Assembly: GCF_902167145.1 (NCBI RefSeq)
Contig: NC_050096.1
Span: forward strand, 81,712,683 to 81,776,682
Direction of reading: 5' to 3'
Origin: Zea mays
Lineage: Eukaryota > Streptophyta > Magnoliopsida > Poales > Poaceae
DNA: 64,000 bases
In this document: positions 1 through 10,114 of the stretch, one piece after another
How the letters are laid out: each line of letters begins with the position of its first letter
Numbering within the stretch: the stretch's first letter is position 1
The notes under the pieces: generated by a model
What the model saw: the letters and a program-made list of their open reading frames with translations, nothing else
What the model was told of the DNA's origin: nothing
Databases searched by the model: none
Program-made: the position numbers and the translations under genes

Positions 1-180
1 CAGGACGGTGTGGATGCCACGGCGTATGGCATACGAGCAGCAGCCACAGCAGGGATTGGCAGAGCGCGCAGCATCGCCCCCGCCCGTGTAGCGCTCGGGG
101 CAGCAATACAAACGAAAGAAATGATGATGAACCGCGGAACACACTGCCGGTTTCGTCGTCATCCCACCGTGCGTTTCGCA

Positions 181-187
181 TATTTAA
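181..187 (+). promoter_or_regulatory. possible TATA box of the DUF4378 gene
   Basis: TATTTAA lies about 400 bases before the start codon at 586. It would give a 5' UTR of roughly 370 bases that is C-rich and carries short CA and GA tracts (about 519-534 and 551-561). A weaker AT-rich spot (TTAAAAAA, about 472) lies nearer the start, so the choice is uncertain. Confidence 0.3.
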
Positions 188-585
188 CCCGCGCCATCAC
201 GCGAATAATGCTCTCACACTCACACTCACCCACGGCGCGCGGCGCCACGCCCTGTCTCCCCTGGTCGCTCCCCGCTGACCCTCCGTCCCCCGCATCCCAC
301 GCGCGCAATTCGCAGCCCCGAGCGAGCGAGCACCTGCTCTGCTCCCGGATCAAGACAAGCTTCAACTCGCGCACTTGTTTACGCCCGCCCGCACGGGCAC
401 GGCCAGCCACGACGCCGCGGCGGAAGCTGCCCAGCAGCCGCGCCTCCCCTGGCGGTGCCGAGTGCCGACCCTTAAAAAACCACAGCCGCGCGAGCGCTGA
501 TCGGTGCCTAGCACAGTTGGCACACACACACACACGCGTGCAGTGACAGTGAGAGAGAGAGTGACAAAAACACAGAGACCCGGCG

Positions 586-3500
586 ATGGCTGGCCCGCCG
601 CCGCTGAGGCTCAAGGACCTCCTGGAGCTGGACTGCGACTCGTGCAGCGCCGCGGGCTTCCGCTGCTACCCGCGCCGCCTGGCCGAGTCGGCGCCAATGC
701 GGCACCTCCTCGAGTCGTCGCCCTCCCTGCGGCGCCGCCGCCGCCCCGGCAAGCTGTCCCACCTCTCCAGGAGCCTCTCGCGCCGCCTCAGCAGGGGCGG
801 CGGCGGCTTCTGGAGGCGGAGAGACGTCGACGAGGAGGAGGAGGAGGTCGCCGACGCCGCGGTGGCGACGACGACGACGACGACGGGCCCGCCCGCTTGC
901 TGCGGCTCTAGCTCCGAGGAGCAGGAGACGTCGTCGTCGTCGGAGTCCAGCGACAACTCGTCCGAGAGGACCAGCAGGAGGTCACGGTCCGAATCCGAGT
1001 CCGAGTCCGACTTCTCGTCGGCGACCGAGGAGAGCGCGCACCATCATCCTTCGCAGCCCGCCGCCGCCGCCGCCGCCGCCGGAGACGAGCACGAGGTAAT
1101 GATCTATATAATTACCGATCGCGATTGATGGATCAGTTACACACCGTACCACCGCCATTGCCGCGCGTTATGCCCCAATAATTGGGCGTTAATTCGGTTG
1201 GGTGGGTCGTTCTCGTTCCGCTAGCCACTATACACTATACTTGAGGTAGTGTGTGTGCACTCGTATATGCAAGTGGATTTGAGCCATGAAACGCTCACGG
1301 AAGCCAAGCCCCCACGCCGCATTGATTCCACAAACCAAAGGCGCAGTCCTAGCCAACCGCTCGCGGGTCTGCTCATTGATGCCGTGCGCACCTTCTCGAC
1401 CGGCTGCTGTGCCTATCAGTCTACAGTACGCAGGAAGCATCCAAGGGAACCCGTCAGCTGCGGTAAACGCACGGCGACCATGTGCTGCATACAGGGGGCC
1501 TCTTTATAGTTGTCCTCTGTTGAAGATGGGGGTTCATGACGGCACTGCCGATGTTGTTAGCGTGTTACTCAGCCGCAAGGCGCAAGCACCCGTCGTGGTG
1601 ACGGGTCGATGGAGACGGCCGGTCGGGATTGCAGAGTCCTCCATCTGTCCTTCCTTGACCTGGGAGGCTGGGACGACCTACAGTTCCGGCCAAATCCGCC
1701 GCTCGGTCATGCTCGAGAAAAATGCTGGCCTTAAGTAGGCTGTACTAGTTGCCTCGCCCTGTCCGTAACAGGCGGTCTCGGTGCAGTGAAAAGAAAAAAA
1801 ATGAAGGACGATCACTGTCCGGCCACCGCATGCACCCTCCCAAACCGCCCTGTTCTGTTCAGCGTCCACTGTTCAGCGGCACGACGACGCTTCCCGGCCG
1901 GCCCAGCCAGCGTCTTGCTCCTGCGGTCCTGCCTCCGCGGCGTGCGCTGTGGACCAGACGGAAAAAAGTAGCCTCCCGCATAAACGTAGCAGGAAGCGAC
2001 CGGGACCGGCCGGGGGAGGGCCGCGCGTGCGGGCGTCCTCATCTCGCTTTGCTGCTCGTTCCGTACCGTACTACGTGGCTTGGCCTCGCGTCGCTGTTGC
2101 CGCCGTGCCGAATTATTTACTAGGGCCTATGGGGGGGTTGCTGCGTGCATGCATGCATGCTGCTCAAGCTCAATCATCGGAGGTTAGGCTGCTAATGTTG
2201 TCTGCCGTGGATTGGAATAATGCAGGTGGCGATGAAGAGCGCGTCCAAGGAGGGGTCCAGCTCCGGGTCGGAGGCGGGCGACAAGGAGCAGCAGCTCAGC
2301 CCGGTGGGCGTCATGGACTTCCCCTTCGACGACGACGACGAGGAGGACGAGTCGCGGGACGCCGGCGTCGCGTGCTCCCCTTCTTTCAGCCTCGCGCGTC
2401 TCCAGAGTAAGTGATCGTCTCTGTTTCCACGGAACAGGTTGAGGTCGCTCGTTCGTTTTGTGTGTGTGTGTCATGCCCTTGCGCAGTGGCAAATGCACCA
2501 GACTGAGCAGAGATGCGGTCAGTCATATACATACAGTACTGTTACACGCGGTAGTAAGACAAACACGAATTATTGGGGGCCCATAGCTGTGTACTAATCT
2601 TTAAGAAGAGGTCCAGTGTGTTCGTCGGGCCGTGCGGGGCTCTGCTCTGTTCCTGTCTTTTGCCCGCACAGGACAGAAGCCGCGCCAAACAATGCTACTA
2701 CAGGTCTACAACTGTCCGGCACGGTAGGGAGATCCTGCTGGACCCACATGACCAGTGACGACGGCAAAAAAAGAAAAAGGCAACGGGACGATCTCGTTGT
2801 GCTCTGCCTGCGTGTTCCGTGTCCGTGTCCGTGTCCGTGTCCGTGTCTTTTAGGTTTCACCGTCATGTGGCTAACCAATGCAACGCAGTCATCAATGACC
2901 ACGTATATGTATATATACTACTAAAACGCTTTCCTCGGCCGTGCAACAGGGAGAAAGACGCACAAGATCCGACGGCTCGGGAGCGGCGGCGGCGACGACG
3001 AGCTGGCGCCCCTGGATCTCGAGGCGCTCCTGGCCACGACGCAAGACTCGGACTCGGACCCCGACCGCCCCGCCGACGAGCAGATGATCCAGTGCCGTAC
3101 GGGAGGCGCGGCGGCGGCCACGCCGACATGCGCAAGCCGCGGTCATGGTCACGGTCACCGCCGCGTCGCTGGCGTTTTTGGCGTGCCAGACGAGGACGAC
3201 GACGACGACGGCCTCGTCTCGCTGCTCACGCGCACGGTCTCGGCTGGCCTGGACGGCGTGTCGGAACGGCTTCTGCTCGACTTCTTCGTGGAGGTCACGA
3301 AACGCCGGCGGTCGGAAGCGCACGCCGAGCCGTGCAACAAGCTCCCTGGGCCGGCGGCCGGTCTGCTGCGACGGGAGGCTGAGCGGCTGCTGGTAGACGG
3401 CGAGGCTGTGGCAGCGGCCAGGGGCTGGCTGGAGGGAACGGCGAATGGGCGGTGGGGCTTGAAGGACGTGCTCAGTGGCGGCGGGGCGGACATCGTGGCG

Positions 3501-3623
3501 GAGATGGGGCGGGGCCGCAGGTGGATGCAGGTCGGCGAGGAGGAGCGGGAGGTCGTCGCGTTGGTCACGGGGATGCTGGTGGATCAACTGGTGGGCGATG
3601 TGGTGAGGTGTTTGGCTGTGTAG
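586..3623 (+). CDS. DUF4378 / TRM-like protein, 3 exons
   Basis: Exons are 586-1095, 2226-2406 and 2950-3623. All introns are GT-AG (donors GTAATG and GTAAGT, acceptors TGCAG and CAACAG), the phases match, and the product is 454 aa. The N-terminus has the LRLKDLLELD...SCSAAGFRCYPRR pattern seen at the start of short plant DUF4378 proteins. The middle is low complexity, with long Ser, Asp/Glu and Ala runs and a basic stretch. The C-terminal ~140 residues match DUF4378, ending in GADIVAEMGRGRRW and a conserved helix with LVDQLVGDVVRCL. DUF4378 is typical of TRM (TON1-recruiting motif)/LONGIFOLIA-like proteins linked to microtubules. That link is family knowledge, and a clear M2 TON1-binding motif was not confirmed. 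Exon 1 is unusually GC-rich. The start chosen is the first ATG with the conserved N-terminus. Intron 2 holds a TCCGTG microsatellite. Fairly sure of the gene model, less sure of the role. Confidence 0.88.
2815..2847. repeat. GTCCGT microsatellite in intron 2 of the DUF4378 gene
   Basis: Four to five tandem copies of the hexamer GTCCGT lie between the second and third coding exons. Confidence 0.85.
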
Positions 3624-3887
3624 GTTTGTTCCTTCAGATATGAAGTTGATGTAAGTAACGTGCTAGGAAATCGAACATATTGCAAATGATTAGTAAGAAA
3701 ACTAGCTTGGCAGATTGCATGGGTGCGAAGAACTTCAATAAGCGAGCAACGCCGGGAGCGGTTAGCTGCAGGCTCGGTAGAGTTTTGAAATTACTAAGAT
3801 GTGATGATAACATATTACACTTAAACCATGTTTGCTTAAATCCAATTATAATCACATATCACACTGAAAATGGATACCAGTCTGTTC
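3624..3887. other. 3' flank of the DUF4378 gene, no gene seen
   Basis: This AT-rich stretch follows the stop codon and probably holds the 3' UTR. No coding or repeat structure was recognised in it. Confidence 0.5.
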
Positions 3888-4239
3888 AATTTTTTTACTG
3901 TTGTCGAGTAATTTAAATTAGCATAATAATATGCAAAAACAATACACACCATTAATTTAAATTAGCATTAAGATAGAATAGTTTGATCATTACCAACAAC
4001 ACACTTCAAACATACTAGGTGGTCTAGAGTTACATAGCCAACCCTTCCTACTTAAAGAAGTCTATTAGATCGAGATTAATACAAAGGGACGATCTAGGCG
4101 AGTCACAATAAACACATACAACCATAGGTTTTGAGAGAGTCCGTCCACCATCGGATGAAGAGGGATGCAAACAGGAAGAGATCGATGTAGTGGTGCGAAG
4201 GTATAGCATCGACCCATAGGACCCTAGGCACTGGCCAAT
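3888..4239. repeat. direct repeat A, copy 1
   Basis: About 350 bases from AATTTTTTTACTGTTG to CACTGGCCAAT recur almost unchanged at 5598-5921 plus 20392-20429. The copies differ by scattered substitutions and small indels. The ends do not show clear TG...CA with a target duplication, so it is not firmly an LTR. It could be an old LTR pair or a segmental duplication. The 4240-4411 stretch that follows has nothing recognisable. Confidence 0.8.
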
Positions 4240-4411
4240 TATTGAACGTGAATTTTGTAAATCTGTTGGTGCAGGACTGAAGAGGATACACGGCCTATCT
4301 GCCAGAAAAAAGAAACGAGTCATTAATAGGAGTATAATGAAGCACGAGCAATCAGAAGTCTACAAGCAAAATGTGCATTAGATCATCACCACAAGCCGTA
4401 GAGATTGGATC

Positions 4412-4724
4412 TGTTGAAGATTTTCCTATTGTTTAGACTAAGTCAGTTCCTATTATTTAGGCTAAAATAGTTCCTATTGTTTAGATTAGATTAGTTTTTT
4501 ATCTTCAGTTAGAGCAGGCATATATAAACATACTGTACGCTACAGGAAGGCTAGAGAAAAAAAGGGAAAATCCTTGTTATCGTTTGTTTCATCTGTCATC
4601 TACCATTTTTTTCGTTTTTCTTTGGTGTTTTACCGAGAAAAACATCCGAGTGATCTCTGCGAAAGTGAGAGCCATCCAATCAACATCATCACTGTTGTTG
4701 CTGGCAAATTAATTGATAACAACA
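4412..4724 (+). repeat. 5' LTR of the truncated element
   Basis: The boundaries are the short inverted ends TGTTG/CAACA. The right end is placed 5 bases before the primer-site-like sequence. No second LTR is present in the window, so the left end is inferred. Confidence 0.6.
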
Positions 4725-4729
4725 GATTT

Positions 4730-4747
4730 TGGCAACTCCGCTGGGGA
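4730..4747 (+). promoter_or_regulatory. primer-binding-site-like sequence
   Basis: TGGCAACTCCGCTGGGGA just after the LTR closely resembles the sites inside the two gag-only elements (19741-19760 and 56831-56851, minus strand). Confidence 0.6.
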
Positions 4748-4817
4748 GCGATTTCTAATCGTTTCACGGCGGCAAACTGCTGGTGATTGGCGTCCTCATC
4801 GCCAATCATAGTCGTGG

Positions 4818-5597
4818 CTATGGAGGACAAGACAACAAAGAAGACGGCGCCAGACAAATCTGAAGTTCATCCCTTGAACGTGATCAAAGTCATGATGGAA
4901 GATCTTACAGAGGCGGACAGGAAGGAGATTGAAGAAGAAATCGCACGAGAGATGGAAGAGAAACGGAACGAGAGGTTGGCCTGCTTCCGAAAAACCAAGA
5001 ATGGTGTGATCAAACAGACCATTGGGGCAAGCACGTTCGGCAAGAAGGTAAGTTCATCTGTCACTTGCGAAGAGTTAGCTCATATGATTGATACTTCTGT
5101 AGCTAGCAAGTATGGGGCTAATGTCACAGAAATTACGCGTACGATTTTTGAAGGAGTGCGTAATTCTTTTGATGCATTTAGATCTGAATTTAAGCAAGAT
5201 ATAAGCAACAACATGCCTAGACAGATTCGATCTATAGTTCAATAGATACAAGAAGAGAGTCAGGGTAAACGTGCAGCAAATTCGCTAGTCACACCTAGCT
5301 TCGGAATAGCAGCTGCACCCAACACTATAGATGCATCGACTAAGGATACGAGTAGGAGTGCAATAGCAAATTATAATCTGCAGCAGCCATATTACCAAAG
5401 TGTGGCTTATGGACCATCTATCCATCCCATAGGAAACGGAGTGCCGCAAGGATCTACCCCAAACATGCATGTGGCAGGGGCGCAGGGAGCATTGTGTTCA
5501 GCCCCTTTTGTGACACCTATGACTTATGATGGTGAAGCATTTGAAAATGTTAGGGAGCAAGTAGCAAGGACTCTTAGGGAATTTGGTTTTGAGCTTA
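4818..5597 (+). pseudogene. gag fragment, one in-frame stop
   Basis: The frame opens at an ATG (4818; the frame is also open upstream to 4787). It encodes an acidic/basic coiled-coil-like N-terminus (EEIAREMEEKRNERLA) and runs to a TAG at 5243-5245. After the stop the same frame continues open to 5597, where repeat A begins. The retrotrans_gag core is not reached. It resembles the N-terminal half of a plant Gypsy-type gag, but no diagnostic domain is present, so this is inference from the LTR and primer-site context. Confidence 0.55.
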
Positions 5598-5921
5598 AAT
5601 TTTTTTACTGTTGTCGAGTAATTTAAATTAGCATAATAATATGCAAAAACAATACACACCATTAATTTAAATTAGCATTAAGCTAGAATATAGTTTGATC
5701 ATACCAACAACACGCTTCAAACATTCTAGGTGGTCTAGAGTTACATAGCCAACCCTTCCTACTTGAAAGTCTATTAGATCGAGATTAATACAAAGGGACG
5801 ATCTAGGCGAGTCACAATAAACACATCACAAACATTAAGCACAATAGGTTTTGAGAGAGTACGTCCACCATCGGATGAAGAAGGATGCAAGCAAGAAGAG
5901 ATCAATGTAGTGGTACGAAGG
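5598..5921. repeat. direct repeat A, copy 2, first part
   Basis: Matches 3888-4200 and is broken after GAAGG at 5917-5921, where the outer LTR element begins. It resumes at 20392 after the second GAAGG. Confidence 0.85.
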
Positions 5922-6089
5922 TGTTGGCGCCTTTTTGAGGGTGCTAATCACTAAATAAGAACCATGGTGGTGCTCTCTGCACAAGGGCGGGCCAGGGGCT
6001 GGACGGTCCGCGACCTGGCGTAGGGCTAGGGTTTTTCTGCCTGACGGCCGGACGGTCCGCGCGTGCGCAGGGGCAGCGGAAGTTGCCAG
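5922..6089 (-). repeat. 3' LTR of outer element, left part
   Basis: Matches the start of 19768-20386. It is broken at GCCAG (6085-6089) by the Sirevirus and continues at 15502. Confidence 0.9.
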
Positions 6090-7382
6090 TGAAAGGGAAT
6101 TAGGCTTACACCTATTTCCTAAACTAATTTTGGTGGTTGAATTGCCCAACACAAATAATTAGACTAACTAGTTTGCCCAAGTCTATAAGATCTACAGGTA
6201 CCAAAGGTTCACAATAAGCCAATAAAAAGATCAAGAGAAAGGGTTCAAACAAAGGAGCAAAGAGAGAACCGAAGGCACGCTGGTCGGGCGCACCGGACTG
6301 TTCGGTGCGCCACCGGACAGTGTCCGGTGCACCAGGGGACTTGAAGCCAAACTCCTCACCTTCGGGAAAACGCAGAGTCACTCCGCTATAATTCACCGGA
6401 CTGTCCGGTGTATACCGGACAGTGTCCGGTGCCCCAAGGATGAAGAGACTCTGAACTCGTCGGCTTCGGGAATTCGCAACGGCTAGTCCACTATAATTCA
6501 CCGGACATGTCCGGTGTACACCGGACTGTCCGGTGTGACAACGAAGTAACGGTTACTTCGGCGCCAACGGCTACCTGCAGGCGCATTGAATGCGCGCCAG
6601 TGCGCGCAGAAGGCAGGCACGCCCATGCTGGCGCACCGGACACTCTACAGTACATGTCCGGTGCGCCACCGGACATCCGGGCGGGCCCAGCAGTCAGAGC
6701 CCCAACGGTCGGAACCCTAACGACCTGGTGACGTGGTTGTCGCACCGGACTGTCCGGTGCACCATACGACAGACAGCCTCCACCAAACGGCTAGTTTGGT
6801 GGTTGGGGCTATAAATACCCCCAACCACCCCACATTCAAGTCATCCAAGTTTTCCACTTCTCAACCACTTAGAAGAGCTAGGCATTCAATACAAGACACA
6901 CTCAAGTGATCAAATCCTCTCCAATTCCACACAAGGCCTTAGTGATTAGCGAGAGAGATTTGCCGTGTTCTTTTGAGCTCTTGCGCTTGGATTGCTTCTT
7001 TTCTTTTTTCACTTGTTCTTGTGATCAAAACTCTATTGTAACCGAGGCAAGAGACACCAATTGTGTGGTGGTCCTTGCGGGGAAGTTTTGGTTCCCGGTT
7101 TGATTTGAGAAGAGAAGCTCACTCGGTCCGAGGGACCGTTTGAGAGAGGGTAAGGGTTGAAAGAGACCCGGCCTTTGTGGCCTCCTCAACGGGGAGTAGG
7201 TTTGCGAGAACCGAACCTCGGTAAAACAAATCCGCATGTCACACTCTTCATTCGCTTGCGATTTGTTTTGCGCCCTCTCTCTCGGACTCATTTCTATTTC
7301 TAACGCTAACCCGACTTGTAGTTGCGTTTAAGTTGCTAAATTTCAGATTCACCCTATTCACCCCCCCTCTAGGCGACTTTCA
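6090..7382 (+). repeat. 5' LTR of the Sirevirus
   Basis: Pairs with 14184-15496. By eye there are about two dozen substitutions, nearly all transitions, plus one ~20-base indel in the palindrome region. The first half is rich in CACCGGACNGTCCGGTG palindromes. Confidence 0.95.
6809..6817 (+). promoter_or_regulatory. TATA box of the Sirevirus 5' LTR
   Basis: CTATAAATA lies just downstream of the palindrome cluster. The same motif is present in the 3' LTR at about 14923. Confidence 0.8.
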
Positions 7383-7384
7383 AT

Positions 7385-7396
7385 TGGTATCAGAGC
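7385..7396 (+). promoter_or_regulatory. primer-binding site, tRNA-iMet type
   Basis: TGGTATCAGAGC lies two bases after the LTR end and is the usual Ty1/copia primer site. Confidence 0.92.
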
Positions 7397-7430
7397 CCGG
7401 TGCTTCATTAGAGCCTAACCGCTCGAAGTG

Positions 7431-10101
7431 ATGTCGGGAGATCACACCAAGAGGGAGATGGAGACCGGCGACAAGCCCACTATGAGTCACGGGAGCACTT
7501 CATCGGAAGAGTCCCGCACCAAGAGGAAGGAGAAGAAGAAGAACTCCTCCAACAAAGGGAAGGGGAAGGAGAAGAAATCCTCTTCCCACAAGTCGCATCG
7601 GAGAGGCGACAAGCACAAGAGGATGAGGAAAGTGGTCTACTACGAGACCGACTCTTCATCACCATCGACCTCCGACTCCGATGCGCCGTCCGTAAATTCT
7701 AAGCGCCAAGAGCGCAAGAAGTATAGTAAGATCCCCCTACGCTACCCCCACATTTCAAAGCGTACTCCTCTACTCTTCGTTCCATTAGGCAAACCACCGG
7801 TTTTTGACGGTGAAGATTATAATATGTGGAGTGACAAAATGAGGCACCATCTAACCTTACTCCACACAAGCATATGGAATGTTGTTGAGTTTGGTGTACA
7901 GGTACCATCCGTAGGGGATGAAGACTACGACTCGGACGAGGTGGCCCAAATTCACCACTTTAACTCCCAAGCCACCACTATACTCCTCGCCTCTCTAAGT
8001 CGAGAGGAGTATAATAAGGTGCAAGGGTTAAAAAGTGCGAAGGAAATTTGGGACGTACTCAAGACCGCGCACGAGGGAGACGAGGTGACAAAGATCACCA
8101 AGCGGGAGATGATCGAGGGGGAGCTCGGTCGCTTCATGCTTCACCAAGGGGAGGATCCACAAGCTATGTACAAACCGCTTGAAGACCTTGGTGAACCAAG
8201 TGCGCAACCTCGGGAGCGAAAAATGGGATGACCATGAGATGGTCAAGGTTATTCTTAGATCCCTCGTATTTCTTAACCCTACACAAGTTCAATTAATTCG
8301 AGGTGATCCTAGATATAAGCTAATGTCTCCCGAGGAGGTTATAGGAAAATTTGTGAGCTTTGAGCTAATGATTAAAGGCTCAAAGAAAATCATCGAGCAA
8401 GGCACCTCCTCCACGCCCGAGGAACAACCCGTCGCATTCAAGGCAACGGAAGAAAAGAAGGAGGAGACTACTCCAAGTCGAACACCCATCGAACCCTCCA
8501 AGCTCGACAACGAGGAGATGGCGCTCATCATCAAGAGCTTCCGCCAAATCCTCAAGCAAAGGAGGGGGAAAGACTACAAGCCCCGCTCCAAGAAAGTATG
8601 CTACAAATGTGGTAAGTCCGGTCATTTCATTGCTAAGTGTCCATTATCTAGTGACAGTGACAGGGGCGACGACAAGAAGGGAAGAAGAAAGGAGAAGAAG
8701 AGGCACTACAAGAAGAGGGGCGGCGATGCCCATGTTTGCCGGGAGTGGGACTCGGACGAGAGCTCCACCGACTCCTCCTCCGACGAGGACGCCGCCAACA
8801 TCGTCGTCACCAAGGGACTTCTCTTCCCCAACGTCGGCCACAAGTGCCTCATGGCAAAGGACGGCAAAAGGAAGAAGGTTAAATCCAAATCCTCCACTAA
8901 ATATGAGTCCTCTAGTGATGATAATGCTAGTGATGAGGAAGATAATTTGCGTACTCTTTTTGCCGACCTCAACATGCAACAAAAGGAAAAACTAAATGAG
9001 CTAATTAGTGCCATCCATGAGAAGGATGATCTCTTGGACTCCCAAGAGGACTTCCTAATCAAGGAGAACAAAAAGCATGTTAAAGTTAAAAATGCTTATG
9101 CTCTACAAATTGAAAAATGTGAAAAATTGTCTAGTGAGCTAAGCACTTGCCATGAGACTATTGACAACCTTAGAAATGAAAATGCTAGATTAATTGCTAA
9201 GGTTGATTCACATGTTTGTGATGTTTCAATTCCCAATATTAGAAATGATAATGTTGATTTGCATGCTAAGATTAAGGAATTGAATGATTCTCTTGCTAGC
9301 CTTAGGATTGAAAATGAAAAATTAATTGCTAAGGCTAAAGATTTTGATGTTTGCAGTGTTACTATTTCTAACCTTAGAAGTGAGAATGATATATTACATG
9401 CTAAGGTTGTAGAATTAAAATCTTGCAAACCCTCTACATCTACTGTTGAGCATGTTTCTATTTGCACTAGATGTAGAGATGTTGATATTGATGCTATTCA
9501 TGATCATGTGGCTTTAATTAAACAACAAAATGATCATATAGCAAAATTAGATGCTAAAATTGCCGAGCATAACTTAGAAAATGAAAAGTTTAAATTTGCT
9601 AGAAGTATGCTCTATAATGGGAGACGCCCTGGCATCAAGGATGGCATTGGCTTCCAAAGGGGAGACAATGTCAAACTTAGTGCCCCTCCTAAAAGATTGT
9701 CTAATTTTGTTAAGGGCAAGGCTCCCATGCCTCAGGATAACGAGGGTTACATTTTGTACCCTGTCGGTTATCCCGAGAGCAAGATTAGGAGAATTCACTC
9801 TAGGAAGTCTCACTCTGGCCCTAACCATGCTTTTATGTATAAGGGTGAGACATCTAGCTCTAGGAAACCAACCCGTGCTAAGTTGCCTAAGAAGAGAACT
9901 CCTAATGCATCAAATGATCATGACATTTCATTCAAAACTTTTGATGCATCTTATGTTTTGACTAACAAATCCGGCAAGGTAGTTGCCAAGATTGTTGGGG
10001 GCAAACACAGGGGGTCAAAAACTTGTGTTTGGGTACCCAAAGTTCTTGTTTCTAATGCCAAAGGACCCAAAACCGTTTGGGTACCTAAAGTCAAGAACTA
10101 A
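7431..10101 (+). pseudogene. Sirevirus gag, frameshifted
   Basis: The frame opens at ATG 7431 with a Lys/Ser-rich N-terminus. It then carries the copia gag core (motif PVFDGEDYNMW, and KSAKEIWDVLKTAHEG). Near 8172-8176 an apparent extra base shifts the frame, and the protein continues in the next frame (LKTLVNQVRNLG...) to TAA at 10099. A CCHC zinc knuckle CYKCGKSGHFIAKC lies near 8601, followed by a long coiled-coil region with repeated 'ENxxLxAKxxE' heptad-like units typical of Sirevirus gag. Pol follows in a different frame 13 bases later. The frameshift sits in a highly conserved stretch, so it is a defect rather than programmed shifting, as far as sequence alone can tell. Confidence 0.9.
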
Positions 10102-10114
10102 ACTTGTTTTGTAG

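Larger units (their letters stand above)
4412..5597 (+). mobile_element. truncated LTR retrotransposon (LTR + partial gag)
   Basis: A 313-base LTR (4412-4724) begins TGTTG and ends CAACA. It has a TATATAAA-like core promoter near 4521 and is followed by a primer-site-like sequence and a gag-like reading frame. The body stops abruptly where repeat A copy 2 starts, so pol and the 3' LTR are missing. The primer-site type matches the gag-only Gypsy-type elements elsewhere in the window. Confidence 0.65.

Noticed and set aside
10..546. Long open frame before the DUF4378 gene
   Set aside because: GC-rich promoter/5' UTR frame with no domain. The conserved N-terminus begins at 586.
5598..5921. Repeat A as a confirmed LTR
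   Set aside because: No matching TG...CA ends, target duplication, or primer site tied to its border.
6491..6814. Frames over the Sirevirus palindrome region
   Set aside because: Repeats of CCGGAC give spurious open frames on both strands.
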